Shown here: piece after piece, positions 23,390 to 31,500 of the stretch
Numbering within the stretch: position 1 is the first letter of the stretch
How the letters are laid out: every line of letters begins with the position of its first letter
Assembly: GCA_002437285.1 (NCBI GenBank)
Contig: DJOV01000013.1
Coordinates: 1 to 46,193, forward strand
DNA from: Prevotella sp. UBA6429
GTDB taxonomy: Bacteria > Bacteroidota > Bacteroidia > Bacteroidales > Bacteroidaceae
Length of the DNA: 46,193 nt
Direction of reading: 5' to 3'
Notes under the pieces: model-generated
Told to the model about the DNA's origin: nothing
Database searches by the model: none
Seen by the model: only the letters and a program-made list of their open reading frames with translations
Translations under genes and position numbers: made by a program

Positions 23390-25048
23390 CTACTTGACCA
23401 CGACTTTCCGGTTGCCGTTGATGTAGAGGCCCGGTTGTGTGGGTTTGCTTGAGAGGCGTGCGCCCGATACGGTGTACCACTCGTCAGCCGCCTGTCCCTT
23501 CACAGTGATGCCCTTCACGCCGGCCGCCACGGCGTTGTCGTATTCCTCCTGCGTGGCGTAGATTTTGAACGACGGGTAGACGGTGAACGAATGGCTGCCG
23601 CTGGTCTTCTGCACATAGATCCATATCTCGGCGTCGCCCTCGCCCCATGTGGGCGTGAAGGTGATGCGCTTGGTCACCGAGTCGCCAGCCTCAATCTTGC
23701 CCGTGTAGAAGGCCGGGGCATAAGCGTAAGCGTCCTCGTCGTTGAGCATGCCGATGCCCACATTGACGGTGAACGACTTGATGAGCTTGTGGATGCCCGA
23801 GTTCTTGACGGTGAGGATGAAGCCCTTCTCCTGGCCATTGACCGCTCCGGCGAAGCCGTCCTCGGGCACGAGGGCGAAGGTGGTGTCGGCCACGATCACG
23901 TCGAACGTGTCGTTAACGGTGAAGATGTAGCTCTGGTACGAACCCTTCGTGAGGTTGTCGTACACATTGATATAGTAGGTGTCGGCAGTGGTCGGAGTGT
24001 AGGTGAAGTTGACCACGGCACTGTCGCCTGCGCCAATGGCGGGAACAGAGAAGCTCGGGAGCGTCTGGTAGTCGTCGTAGTCGTAGCTGCATGTGACCTC
24101 AGGATAGACGAGATGGGCAGGCAACTCCGCGTCACCATTGTTGAATACCACCAGCGAGAACTCCTTGGGCGAACCCACCTTGATGTCACCATACGCCTCG
24201 TTGGCGGGTGTCACGTAGCCATCCACGTCGTAGGTGTTGCCCGTGTCAGGGCCGTCGGCCTTGCCCGCGTCGATAGCTTCCTGCAACTCCTGGTCGTTGG
24301 CATACACATGGAACCGGTCGATCACGCCGAGGTCGATGCTGTAATAGTCGTAGACATAGAAATAGTAAGTGCCTGTCTTGGTCGGCGTGAAGTTGAAAGT
24401 GTACCTCACGGAGTCGCCAGGCGTAAGCGTGCCGCCGGCGAAGTAGTTGGTGTATCCGCCTACATTGTAATCATCATTCCAGTCCCATCCCACGAGAAAA
24501 CTGTTGAGCTTGATATCCTTGCCTTTTCCGGTGTTCTTGATGATGACCTCCATCTGCTTGTCCTGGTTGACCACCGACCCCCAGACGCCGTCAATGGGCC
24601 TCACGATGAAGGTGGTGTCCGCAAAATCCTTCTGTTCCGGATCGGTGACCATGAAGTAGTCCGACTCGTAGTATTGGTCAGTTAAGTTGTCGTAAGCCGA
24701 CAGGTAGAATGTGCCAGCCTTTGAGAAGGTGACCGTCCATTGCGCTTTCACCGTATCGCCGGGAGCGATGGCGGGACAGTTGTATGTGCCCGACCCGATG
24801 TAGAAGTAGTCGTCCTCGTCTTGCGAGTTTTCCACGTATAGGTTGATCTCGTGGGCGGCAACCGTTTCGGTACCCTTATTTACCAGGGTGAGCTCCATCA
24901 CTTTGGGCGCACCGGTGACAACGCCCTCATAACTGCCGTCAGCAGGCTCAAACGAGCCGACGAGGTTCGCTTTGCTTTCGTCGCTGGTTCTTGCAGCGAG
25001 GTTGACCGCTGTCGCCAGGGCCACGAAAAGAAGTAATAGTTTCTTCAT
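23390..25048 (-). CDS. Secreted CARDB-like beta-sandwich repeat protein with C-terminal tail
   Basis: The 552-residue protein has a signal peptide (to about 20) and four Ig-like repeats of about 110-130 residues of the CARDB/adhesion type. Each has a conserved pattern of LTLVNKGTE, then PAIAPGDTVKAQWTVTF, then GTFYLSAYDNLT. A Prevotella-type tail closes it (EWYTVSGARLSSKPTQPG ... NGNRKVVVK). No catalytic motif is seen. It probably acts on the surface as a binding or stalk protein, or is released. The start is taken as ATG 25048, two codons inside a GTG-initiated frame. It has a full promoter (25089-25119) and its own terminator, so it is monocistronic. Ligand unknown. Confidence 0.82.
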   Translation of the reverse strand: MKKLLLLFVALATAVNLAARTSDESKANLVGSFEPADGSYEGVVTGAPKVMELTLVNKGTETVAAHEINLYVENSQDEDDYFYIGSGTYNCPAIAPGDTVKAQWTVTFSKAGTFYLSAYDNLTDQYYESDYFMVTDPEQKDFADTTFIVRPIDGVWGSVVNQDKQMEVIIKNTGKGKDIKLNSFLVGWDWNDDYNVGGYTNYFAGGTLTPGDSVRYTFNFTPTKTGTYYFYVYDYYSIDLGVIDRFHVYANDQELQEAIDAGKADGPDTGNTYDVDGYVTPANEAYGDIKVGSPKEFSLVVFNNGDAELPAHLVYPEVTCSYDYDDYQTLPSFSVPAIGAGDSAVVNFTYTPTTADTYYINVYDNLTKGSYQSYIFTVNDTFDVIVADTTFALVPEDGFAGAVNGQEKGFILTVKNSGIHKLIKSFTVNVGIGMLNDEDAYAYAPAFYTGKIEAGDSVTKRITFTPTWGEGDAEIWIYVQKTSGSHSFTVYPSFKIYATQEEYDNAVAAGVKGITVKGQAADEWYTVSGARLSSKPTQPGLYINGNRKVVVK

Positions 25049-25088
25049 AAGCACACTAATTTAGATTGCTGTTTGTCGTTATATGTGG

Positions 25089-25119
25089 CAAAATTATCAA
25101 TAAACATCGATATTTGCAA
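25089..25119 (-). promoter_or_regulatory. Promoter of the CARDB-like protein gene
   Basis: On the minus strand TTG (25117-25119), a 20-bp spacer and TAATTTTG (25089-25096) match the consensus exactly, giving a leader of about 35 nt. Confidence 0.75.
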
Positions 25120-25196
25120 GCAAATAGACGAATATTTTCACTTATCGATGTCGCTTTGCTTATTATTCTTGCGCGATTGCTGCATGTGGCAGCGCT

Positions 25197-26450
25197 TCAT
25201 TTGGAGGTTCTTGACGTGTAAGCCCCGCCCGTGATCTGGTCGATGGATAGGCGTGAGAACAGAATGTCGTAGCCCGTGTTGTCGCTGTCAAGGTTGGCCT
25301 CAAAGAGAATGCCCACGCTGCCGTCGCCAAATACCGATAGGGTGGAGTAGGCTGCCGTCCCCTCGTGAATCATGGCTCCACGCTGCCATCCCTCGGCGAG
25401 TGTAGCGGCGAGGTCCGCTCCCCGGCGAGGCACTTCGCGGTAGAAGAACCCCAAGTGGTCGCGTGACCGGCTCTGTGGTATGGACTGTATGGCCAGCCAT
25501 GTCTTGCGACCGTCTGCGGCACGTCGAGCCGGCACCACCACCACGTCACCATTGCAGCGTGTGCAGCCCTCCATGGCCTTGGCGTCTTGTGCCGTCTGCC
25601 AGGAGCCCACGGCTTGTTTCTTGTCCTTGTAGACAAAGACGTTGAAACGGCGCCCGAGACTGCTGAACTTGCGGCAACTGAGCAACACGCTGCCGTCAGG
25701 CAGTTCCTCGACCTTCGACTCGTCGCCGTCAGGACCGGGTACGGTTCCCGCTCCGCCAAGCACTTGCCATGAGCGTCCGAAGTCGTCGCTGTAGATGACG
25801 AAGGCTCCCACGTGCAGGATGGGGTGCGCCATATAGAGGCGATAATATTTTCCCTTCTTGATGAGGCGGCTCTGTGTAATCTTGCCCGATGTGAGGAAGA
25901 ATCCTTTTTGCTGGCTCAACGGTTGGTCCGTCTTGTAGAGGTCGTATATGCTGGGTGCTACATCGCGCCCGCCGTCCCAGGTCTTGCCACCGTCGGTGCT
26001 GCGGAAGAACATGGCATGCTGCGGCTTCTGCGCCGAGGCGTGGATGTAAGGCACATTGCCGCTCACGGCCTGCATGAGGATGAGACCAGCGCTGTCGCGG
26101 TCGGCCACCACGCTGGGGTCTCCGTACCCGAAGTCGTTGCGGCCCTGCACCACCGTGGCGATGGGCCCCCATGTGCGTCCGCCGTCGTCGCTGCGCCGCA
26201 TGAGTATGTCGAGACGATAGGTGCCACCGTTCTCCCAACCGATATCGGAGAAGTTGTGCCGATAGTCTGCCATGGCGAGCAACCCTCCGTCACGTGTCGT
26301 GGTCATGGCGGGTATGCGTACGGGTATGCCCTTGTAGGGGTCACTGAAGACAGTGACGGGCTTAGGTAGCGTGGTCTGCGCCATGGTGCAGGCTGTGGCG
26401 AGACCGAGGAAGAAGAGTGAAAAGGCAAAGCGCCTAATGATCTGGTTCAT
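25197..26450 (-). CDS. nanH: Exo-alpha-sialidase (GH33)
   Basis: The enzyme releases terminal sialic acid from host glycoconjugates. The 417-residue protein has a signal sequence (to about 24), the RIP motif with R45 of the arginine triad (PVRIPAM), and Asp-boxes SDDGGRTW (87-94), STDGGKTW (about 151-158) and SDDFGRSW in the second half. The acidic GDESKVEELPDG stretch probably holds the catalytic glutamate, and LLSCR an arginine. The ATG lies 18 bp after the stop of the NanM-like gene, so the two are co-transcribed. The pair fits cleavage followed by anomer conversion of Neu5Ac. No sialic acid transporter or lyase is in the window. Start ATG 26450. Confidence 0.9.
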   Translation of the reverse strand: MNQIIRRFAFSLFFLGLATACTMAQTTLPKPVTVFSDPYKGIPVRIPAMTTTRDGGLLAMADYRHNFSDIGWENGGTYRLDILMRRSDDGGRTWGPIATVVQGRNDFGYGDPSVVADRDSAGLILMQAVSGNVPYIHASAQKPQHAMFFRSTDGGKTWDGGRDVAPSIYDLYKTDQPLSQQKGFFLTSGKITQSRLIKKGKYYRLYMAHPILHVGAFVIYSDDFGRSWQVLGGAGTVPGPDGDESKVEELPDGSVLLSCRKFSSLGRRFNVFVYKDKKQAVGSWQTAQDAKAMEGCTRCNGDVVVVPARRAADGRKTWLAIQSIPQSRSRDHLGFFYREVPRRGADLAATLAEGWQRGAMIHEGTAAYSTLSVFGDGSVGILFEANLDSDNTGYDILFSRLSIDQITGGAYTSRTSK

Positions 26451-26468
26451 TGCTGTGTGGATTAGAGG

Positions 26469-27566
26469 TTATCGGATGGTGAGGCGCAAGATTTGCGGTG
26501 TGCGCACGCCCGGTTTCAGTTCGCCGCCAATGTAGAGGTACTGGCAGTCTTCACACGCCACTATCTGTGCACCGGCCCTTGCCAGTCTGGGGTCGGGTGT
26601 GGAGCAGGGCAGCCATTGCCTTTTCTTGGTGTCGAAGAAGAGCGGCAGCGCATTGAAACGATACCATGTGACGGGTTGCTTGAGATAGTCACTCTGGTTG
26701 ACCAACTTGTATTGTCCACTGATGGCATCGGCGAAGATGTCCTTGTTGACCCCTCCCAGGCACATCACAAGCCCCCTGTTGTCGGTCGTGCCTGTGGCTC
26801 CGCTCAGTGTCAGCGGTTCGCCACTCATGTCTGTGGGGGCGGGCAGAGGAGACCAGCGGTTGCGAGTGACGTCATAGGAATAGCCGTCGGTGGCCACCTG
26901 GCTGCGGTCACCGTCAGCGTGGTAGCCGCCCCAGACGAAGAACCTTGCGCCGTGTGTCACTCCTACAGGTTGCACGCGGGGACGCCCAGGCATACACCTT
27001 TGCTTTGTCCAATGCTCCCGAGCTTGCTGGAGGTGGTAGCTCCACAGCGCTTTTGAGGGCTTGCCGTTTTGGTTGCCACCGAAGACAAGGACCTTCCCCT
27101 TGGCGTATGTTGCCGTCCCGTTGTCGAAAGTGACGGGCAAAGACGGCAGTGAGGAGAGCACAGCTTGTCGCTGCGCATTGAGCCGGATGACAGTCACCGT
27201 GGGCAAACTGTGGCGACTGTTGCAACCTCCTACCAGCAGCAGGCTGTCGCCCGCCTGTACAGTGGCGCCGTAAGCCGCTGGCTCAGGCAAGATGCCGATG
27301 CGCCGCCAGCGGAGCGTGTCACTGCGCCAGTGGGCAGCGTAGATGCCCTCGTAGTAGCGTTTCACGCCGCTCCCGTCTGGGAAGTTGCAACCGCCTGCGA
27401 TGATGAGCTCGTCACCGATGATTCCCGCAAAGCAGGCCGATACGCCCTGTTCGTACCCCGTCTCGTCGCTGGGGAAGCCGCTTGGCGCGGTCACCTGCAA
27501 AGTCATCTGGGCCATTGCGGGCGCTATGGATAGCGCAGATAAAAGCAATGTGTAAATAGCAACCAT
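26469..27566 (-). CDS. nanM: N-acetylneuraminate epimerase/mutarotase (NanM-like kelch protein)
   Basis: NanM speeds conversion of alpha- to beta-Neu5Ac in the periplasm after sialidase action. The 365-residue protein has a signal peptide (MVAIYTLLLSALSIAPAMAQ) and six kelch-type blades with GG turns (LIIAGGCNF, LLLVGGCNS, VLVFGGNQN, FFVWGGYH, VMCLGGVN, LYIGGEL). ATG 27566 is chosen because it begins the signal peptide. A longer frame from ATG 27650 would add 28 residues without a membrane-targeting character. It lies 18 bp upstream of the sialidase gene and 129 bp after a GT2 gene. No separate promoter was found, so it may be read from 28543. The context makes the mutarotase assignment strong. 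Confidence 0.86.
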   Translation of the reverse strand: MVAIYTLLLSALSIAPAMAQMTLQVTAPSGFPSDETGYEQGVSACFAGIIGDELIIAGGCNFPDGSGVKRYYEGIYAAHWRSDTLRWRRIGILPEPAAYGATVQAGDSLLLVGGCNSRHSLPTVTVIRLNAQRQAVLSSLPSLPVTFDNGTATYAKGKVLVFGGNQNGKPSKALWSYHLQQAREHWTKQRCMPGRPRVQPVGVTHGARFFVWGGYHADGDRSQVATDGYSYDVTRNRWSPLPAPTDMSGEPLTLSGATGTTDNRGLVMCLGGVNKDIFADAISGQYKLVNQSDYLKQPVTWYRFNALPLFFDTKKRQWLPCSTPDPRLARAGAQIVACEDCQYLYIGGELKPGVRTPQILRLTIR

Positions 27567-27695
27567 CCTAAAGCGAGGGTGGCTCTTGCGACAGGAAGTC
27601 GCCAAGGCCGATGGCGGAATCGCGGGTCGAAAGGGAGAGGCTGTAGACATGGTTTAGGACTTTTTTGGGGGGAGGGATAAAGGAGAGTACGCACC

Positions 27696-28508
27696 TTACG
27701 TGAGCTCCTGATGGATGCCGTAGGCGGTGCGGGTGAGATGTTGCTGCTTGGTGGTCTGGCGGATGGCGTTGTTGAGCCGCCAAGCCGCCTCGTTGACGTA
27801 GGGCCTGCTGTGGTCAAGGTGCAACACGATGGCACTGTATCGTATCTGCCGTCCGCTGATGCCCGCATGGGTCAACCGCTCGCCCAGCTCGCGATCCTCG
27901 CCCCCATACTGCATGCGTTCGTCAAAGCCATTGGCGGCCAGGAGATCGTTGCGCCATCCGCTGCTGTTCATGCCGTTCCAGGTGGCATGTGTGGGCGTGA
28001 TGTGGTTCATGAGCCAGGCGAAGCGGGCGTTGCCCGAGAGCTTGGTGCACTTGAACGAGCGTTTCAAGCCTTGATGTCTCAACCATCCCAGGCGGAACGC
28101 CCGTCCCGACACGATGTCGTCTTGCGTGAGCAGACGACTGATGTCCATGGGCAGTTTGAAGTAACCGCCTGACAGAAAGCGTCCCTGCTGCGCCAGACGC
28201 TCGTGGGTGGCGAGGAAGTCGTGGCGCGGTACGCAGTCTTGGTCCGTGAAGACGAGGTAGTCGCTTTTGGCCATGCTGAGTGCCTTGTTGAGGATGATCG
28301 TCTTGCGAAACCCCTTGTCCTCGTGCCACACATGACGGATGGGCAGCCTGCCCTCAAAGCGGTTGACGAGATGGGCCGTCTCGGGTCCCGACCCGTCATC
28401 GGCCACGATGATTTCATCGGCGTGACGCGTCTGCGCCTCGTAGCCCCATAGGGTCTTTTCCAGCCACTGTGGGTTGTTGTATGTGGAAATGATGACGCCA
28501 AGGGTCAT
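27696..28508 (-). CDS. Family 2 glycosyltransferase
   Basis: The 270-residue soluble GT-A enzyme opens with LGVIISTYNNPQWLEKTL. It has the nucleotide-sugar site IIVADDGSGPET and the metal-binding FTDQDCVPRHDF (DxD equivalent DQD), then the galactosyltransferase-like block GWRNDLLAANGFDERMQYGG-ED-RELGERL typical of chondroitin-polymerase-type GT2 enzymes. It probably adds a hexose or HexNAc to a surface glycan at the inner membrane. The start ATG 28508 follows a complete promoter, which excludes the upstream frame start at 28586. It may lead the nanM-nanH transcript. The acceptor is unknown. Confidence 0.85.
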   Translation of the reverse strand: MTLGVIISTYNNPQWLEKTLWGYEAQTRHADEIIVADDGSGPETAHLVNRFEGRLPIRHVWHEDKGFRKTIILNKALSMAKSDYLVFTDQDCVPRHDFLATHERLAQQGRFLSGGYFKLPMDISRLLTQDDIVSGRAFRLGWLRHQGLKRSFKCTKLSGNARFAWLMNHITPTHATWNGMNSSGWRNDLLAANGFDERMQYGGEDRELGERLTHAGISGRQIRYSAIVLHLDHSRPYVNEAAWRLNNAIRQTTKQQHLTRTAYGIHQELT

Positions 28509-28542
28509 GTGCGTGTTGTTTGGTTTTTGTTTTATGTTTTTG

Positions 28543-28573
28543 CAAATATAATCCTTTTTCCCGTGACAAACAA
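28543..28573 (-). promoter_or_regulatory. Promoter of the GT2 gene (possibly GT2-nanM-nanH)
   Basis: Minus-strand TTG (28571-28573), a 20-bp spacer and TATATTTG (28543-28550) match the consensus. The leader to ATG 28508 is about 28 nt. Confidence 0.75.
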
Positions 28574-28683
28574 GAAACCTCGGCATAAATCATCATTTGC
28601 TGGCCGACGAAAGGGGAAAAAGCGGTGCGCAGAGCTTCTTTTTTGCTTTTCTTGTATAATATTATATAAGGAGAAACGTTTTT

Positions 28684-28710
28684 ATGAGTAACCAACCAAG
28701 CAAAAAATGA
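28684..28710 (+). CDS. 8-codon leader ORF overlapping the next start
   Basis: ATG at 28684 encodes MSNQPSKK and stops at TGA 28708-28710, which overlaps the ATG of the following glycosyltransferase (ATGA). An AAGGAG sequence (28668-28673) lies 10 bp upstream, unusual in a genome that mostly lacks such sites. It may couple translation to the next gene. Whether it is translated is unknown. Confidence 0.4.
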   Translation: MSNQPSKK

Positions 28711-29717
28711 ACCATTACATAGAAGTCATCACTGTCAGCAAGGCCAAGACCGATGTTGACAAAGTGTTCCGGCAACTGGGCTATCACAATCTGACGCCCA
28801 TGCACAAGAGTGTCCATCCCGTGTCACGTTTTCTGATCAAGTTGTGTGGCGTGGTGCGTATCCTGACGGCCGTTCACCGCGGCGATAACCTGTGCTTGCA
28901 GTATCCGATGAAGAAGTTCTATCACGTGGCTTGCACTTTCGCCCATTGGAAGGGTGCCAAGGTGGTGACCATCGTCCACGACCTCGATGCCTTCCGCCGC
29001 AAGAAGATCACCGCCGAGCGTGAGCGTTACCTGTTGAACAAGACGGATGCGCTCATCGTCCACAATCCCACGATGCTTGCCTACATGCAAGGCCAGCAGT
29101 TTCGAGGCCGTCTTTACAACCTGCAGATCTTTGACTTCCTGACCGAGGCCTCGCCTAAGCAATATGTGGTTCCCCATCATCCCTGGCGTGTGGTCTACAC
29201 CAGCAACCTCCGTCGTTGGCGCAACGGCTTTGTCTATCGTCTGACCGAGGTGATGCGAGATTGGACTGTCGCGCTTTATGGCCCTGGCTATGAGGACGCC
29301 TCGCAGCCCAAGTCTGGCGTGACCTATATGGGCAAACTGCCCGAGGAACAACTCATCCGCACCGTGGAGGGTGACTTCGGGCTGGTGTGGGACGGCGACT
29401 CGTTTGACGAGTGTGCCGGCGATTGGGGCGAGTATCTCCGCATCAACAATCCTCACAAGACCTCTCTTTACCTCCGTGCAGGCCTGCCTGTCATCGTGTG
29501 GAAGGAGGCCGCCCTGGCACCTTTCATCACGGCCAATCAGCTGGGCATCGCCGTCGGGTCGCTGCGCGACATCAACGAGGCGCTGTCCGATCTTAGTCCG
29601 ACGGCCTATGCGGCCATGAAAGCCAATGCGCTCGACATGAGCCGCAAGTTGGGCGACGGCCATTATGAGAAGGTAGCCTTCACGACAGCCACGGCCGACA
29701 TGGCTGCTTCGCGGTAA
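28707..29717 (+). CDS. GT-B-like sugar transferase (Gtf3/galactofuranosyltransferase type)
   Basis: The 336-residue protein resembles Gtf3/WbbI-type transferases, often annotated as beta-1,6-galactofuranosyltransferases. It has an N-terminal Rossmann half with LCLQYPMKKFYH and VVTIVHDLDAFRRKK, a central VVYTSNLRRWRNGF, and the donor-site half GDFGLVWDGDSFDECAGDWG, then RINNPHKTSLYLRAGLPVIVW. No membrane segment is seen, so it would act at the cytoplasmic face on a lipid-linked glycan. It stands alone on the plus strand between minus-strand envelope genes and ends in a strong hairpin at 29722. Donor and acceptor are not deducible. ATG 28707 overlaps the short leader ORF. Confidence 0.8.
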   Translation: MNHYIEVITVSKAKTDVDKVFRQLGYHNLTPMHKSVHPVSRFLIKLCGVVRILTAVHRGDNLCLQYPMKKFYHVACTFAHWKGAKVVTIVHDLDAFRRKKITAERERYLLNKTDALIVHNPTMLAYMQGQQFRGRLYNLQIFDFLTEASPKQYVVPHHPWRVVYTSNLRRWRNGFVYRLTEVMRDWTVALYGPGYEDASQPKSGVTYMGKLPEEQLIRTVEGDFGLVWDGDSFDECAGDWGEYLRINNPHKTSLYLRAGLPVIVWKEAALAPFITANQLGIAVGSLRDINEALSDLSPTAYAAMKANALDMSRKLGDGHYEKVAFTTATADMAASR

Positions 29718-29721
29718 GACA

Positions 29722-29764
29722 CAAGACGGGGCGGACAACCATCGTAGGTGTCCGCCCCGTCTTG
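29722..29764. terminator. Strong hairpin between convergent genes
   Basis: A perfect 16-bp GC-rich stem (CAAGACGGGGCGGACA, 29722-29737, against 29749-29764) begins five bases past the plus-strand stop. No T run flanks it on either side, but its position between convergent genes fits a bidirectional stop. Confidence 0.65.
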
Positions 29765-29793
29765 CGGATTGGTGGCCGGTCGTGCCCGTCGGC

Positions 29794-30675
29794 TTATTTT
29801 TTCTTGTTGATTTTCCTTTTTAGTCGCCACACGGCAATCTTCAAGAAGTAGACCGGCAGTTTGAAGGCGAAGTTGTAGGTGTTGCGCGCCACGGAGAACT
29901 GCTTGTCCACGCCAAACGTCCGCAGGTCGACCGCTCCGAGGCAGGGCGTGTAGCGCACGCGGCTGGTGATGCGAAGCTCGTTGCTCACATTATGTCCGTG
30001 CACATTCTCCATCCAGTAGGGCTTGTCGCTGATGTCCACGTTGGGCAACACCTTGCGGGCCTTGGCGTGTCCATAGAATTGCACCGTGTGGAAGTCGCCC
30101 TGCGCTTCCTCCACGAGGGTGAGAAAGTGGTTGTGCGGATAGTGCATGCGCACGATGGCATTGAGCCGCACAAAATACTGCATGCCCCACACGAAGCTGT
30201 AGAGCGTACGACGGCGGTCGGCGAGGAAGAGGTGTTGCACGCGCTCCACATAGTCGCAGCTGAGTGCGTCATCATTGTCAAGATTGCTCGTGATGACAAA
30301 CTCGTCGTCGGGGCTGAGCAAGCCCTTGACGGTGCGGCGGATGAAACGGCAGTTGACGGCCTCCTCATGGCTGAGAAACTCTTGCGCCTCCTCGGCGCTA
30401 AAGAAACAGGGGCGCAACTGTGGCACCTGTTGCCGATAGCCCTCTATGCGCTGGCGCATCTCCGCAGGCGTGTCCTTGTCGAAGAGGCACAGCCAAGTGA
30501 AGTTTCTGTTGGTCTGGTGCGCTACCGAGGGCAGGCAGAAGCGCTCGAAGAGGTCAAACCGTTGCGTCAGCCATTCGGCGGTCTGCGTGGCTCGGCGCGT
30601 CTTGTCCTCCTTCCATATCTTCAGGTTGAAGAGTGTGATGATGAAGTGTTTGTATGTGGGTTGTTGCTTTTCCAT
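29794..30675 (-). CDS. Putative rhamnosyltransferase-type glycosyltransferase
   Basis: The 293-residue protein resembles the putative rhamnosyl transferase family (PF11316-like). It shows FNLKIW near the start, RFDLFERFCLPSVAHQTNRN-F-TWLCLFDKDTP, and the DxD-like ITSNLDNDDALS, with a basic C-terminus (RLKRKINKKK). ATG 30675 is preferred to the GTG at 30741, which directly abuts the stop of the kinase gene but adds 22 residues of uncharacteristic sequence. It is the last gene of the run flavodiiron protein-acyltransferase-kinase-transferase on the minus strand. A role in LPS core or O-glycan synthesis is inferred from these neighbours. Confidence 0.75.
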   Translation of the reverse strand: MEKQQPTYKHFIITLFNLKIWKEDKTRRATQTAEWLTQRFDLFERFCLPSVAHQTNRNFTWLCLFDKDTPAEMRQRIEGYRQQVPQLRPCFFSAEEAQEFLSHEEAVNCRFIRRTVKGLLSPDDEFVITSNLDNDDALSCDYVERVQHLFLADRRRTLYSFVWGMQYFVRLNAIVRMHYPHNHFLTLVEEAQGDFHTVQFYGHAKARKVLPNVDISDKPYWMENVHGHNVSNELRITSRVRYTPCLGAVDLRTFGVDKQFSVARNTYNFAFKLPVYFLKIAVWRLKRKINKKK

Positions 30676-30741
30676 GATTGTCTTATTCCTAAGGTGAGCG
30701 CGATGTGTTCGCTTTGTCGGTGGTAGTAGCGGGGAAGCCAC

Positions 30742-31500
30742 CTATAATTCCAACTTGAACAGTATGCGGTGCTTCTTGCCATAGCGTATCCAGAACCGCC
30801 GTCTCTTCTCTAGGGCGAAGGCCACGCAGGCGTCGGCATCAAGGCCGCGGGCCTCAGCGTAGGCACGCACCAACAGCTCGAAGAACCGCTTGGGTCCCCA
30901 CAGCCTGATGAAGTTGAGACACCCCTGCCGCTCGCCGACCGGTCCGAAGTGCATGCGGTTGATGTCAACCAGCGAGAAGTGGTAGTGGCCCTCCGTGTCC
31001 ACGTGGTAGAGCACGTTGCCGGGTGAGTAGTCGCGGTGCATGGCATGGCGGTCGTGCATTGAGGCGGTGAACTGCCCCAAGGCCTTGGCCAGAGCCTCGT
31101 AGGACCCCTCTTCAGCGTTTCCCACGTCCTTCAGAGTGTGCTCATAGTCACACTGCAGGCTGACGAAGAAACTCAGTCCCAGAAGTCCCGTGTGCCGTTC
31201 TTCGATGTAAGCCACAGGCTCGGGCGTGTCAATGCCCACAGGCAGCAAGCGTTGGGGGTAGAGGAAGGCGCGCAGGCCCTTGGGCTTGCGGATGCCCAGC
31301 GAGTAGACCAGTCGGTTGGGCCCTTTGGGCACGCAGTAGCGCTTCACGTTGAGCGCTGTGCCATCGGGTGCTGTCATCACCTTGATGACATTCCGGTCGC
31401 GGTAGATCTCCCGCCCCTCATGGTCAAACAGGGAGGGGATGCGCTCCACAAACGCCCGCAGCGCTTCGTATTTGGGGTTGATACGTAAGGTTGTCTTCAT
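30742..31500 (-). CDS. WaaP/Kdo-kinase-like lipopolysaccharide kinase
   Basis: The 252-residue protein-kinase-fold enzyme carries the catalytic loop HRDYSPGN (H155, D157, N162) and a metal-binding VDIN (D179). K53 in NVKRY is the likely ATP lysine. This pattern is that of the WaaP/InaA/KdkA group, which phosphorylates LPS core heptose or Kdo at the cytoplasmic side of the inner membrane. Its ATG overlaps the TGA of the LpxL-type acyltransferase gene by four bases, so the two are translationally coupled. This strongly supports a shared lipid A/core role. The sugar target is unknown. Confidence 0.85.
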   Translation of the reverse strand: MKTTLRINPKYEALRAFVERIPSLFDHEGREIYRDRNVIKVMTAPDGTALNVKRYCVPKGPNRLVYSLGIRKPKGLRAFLYPQRLLPVGIDTPEPVAYIEERHTGLLGLSFFVSLQCDYEHTLKDVGNAEEGSYEALAKALGQFTASMHDRHAMHRDYSPGNVLYHVDTEGHYHFSLVDINRMHFGPVGERQGCLNFIRLWGPKRFFELLVRAYAEARGLDADACVAFALEKRRRFWIRYGKKHRILFKLEL

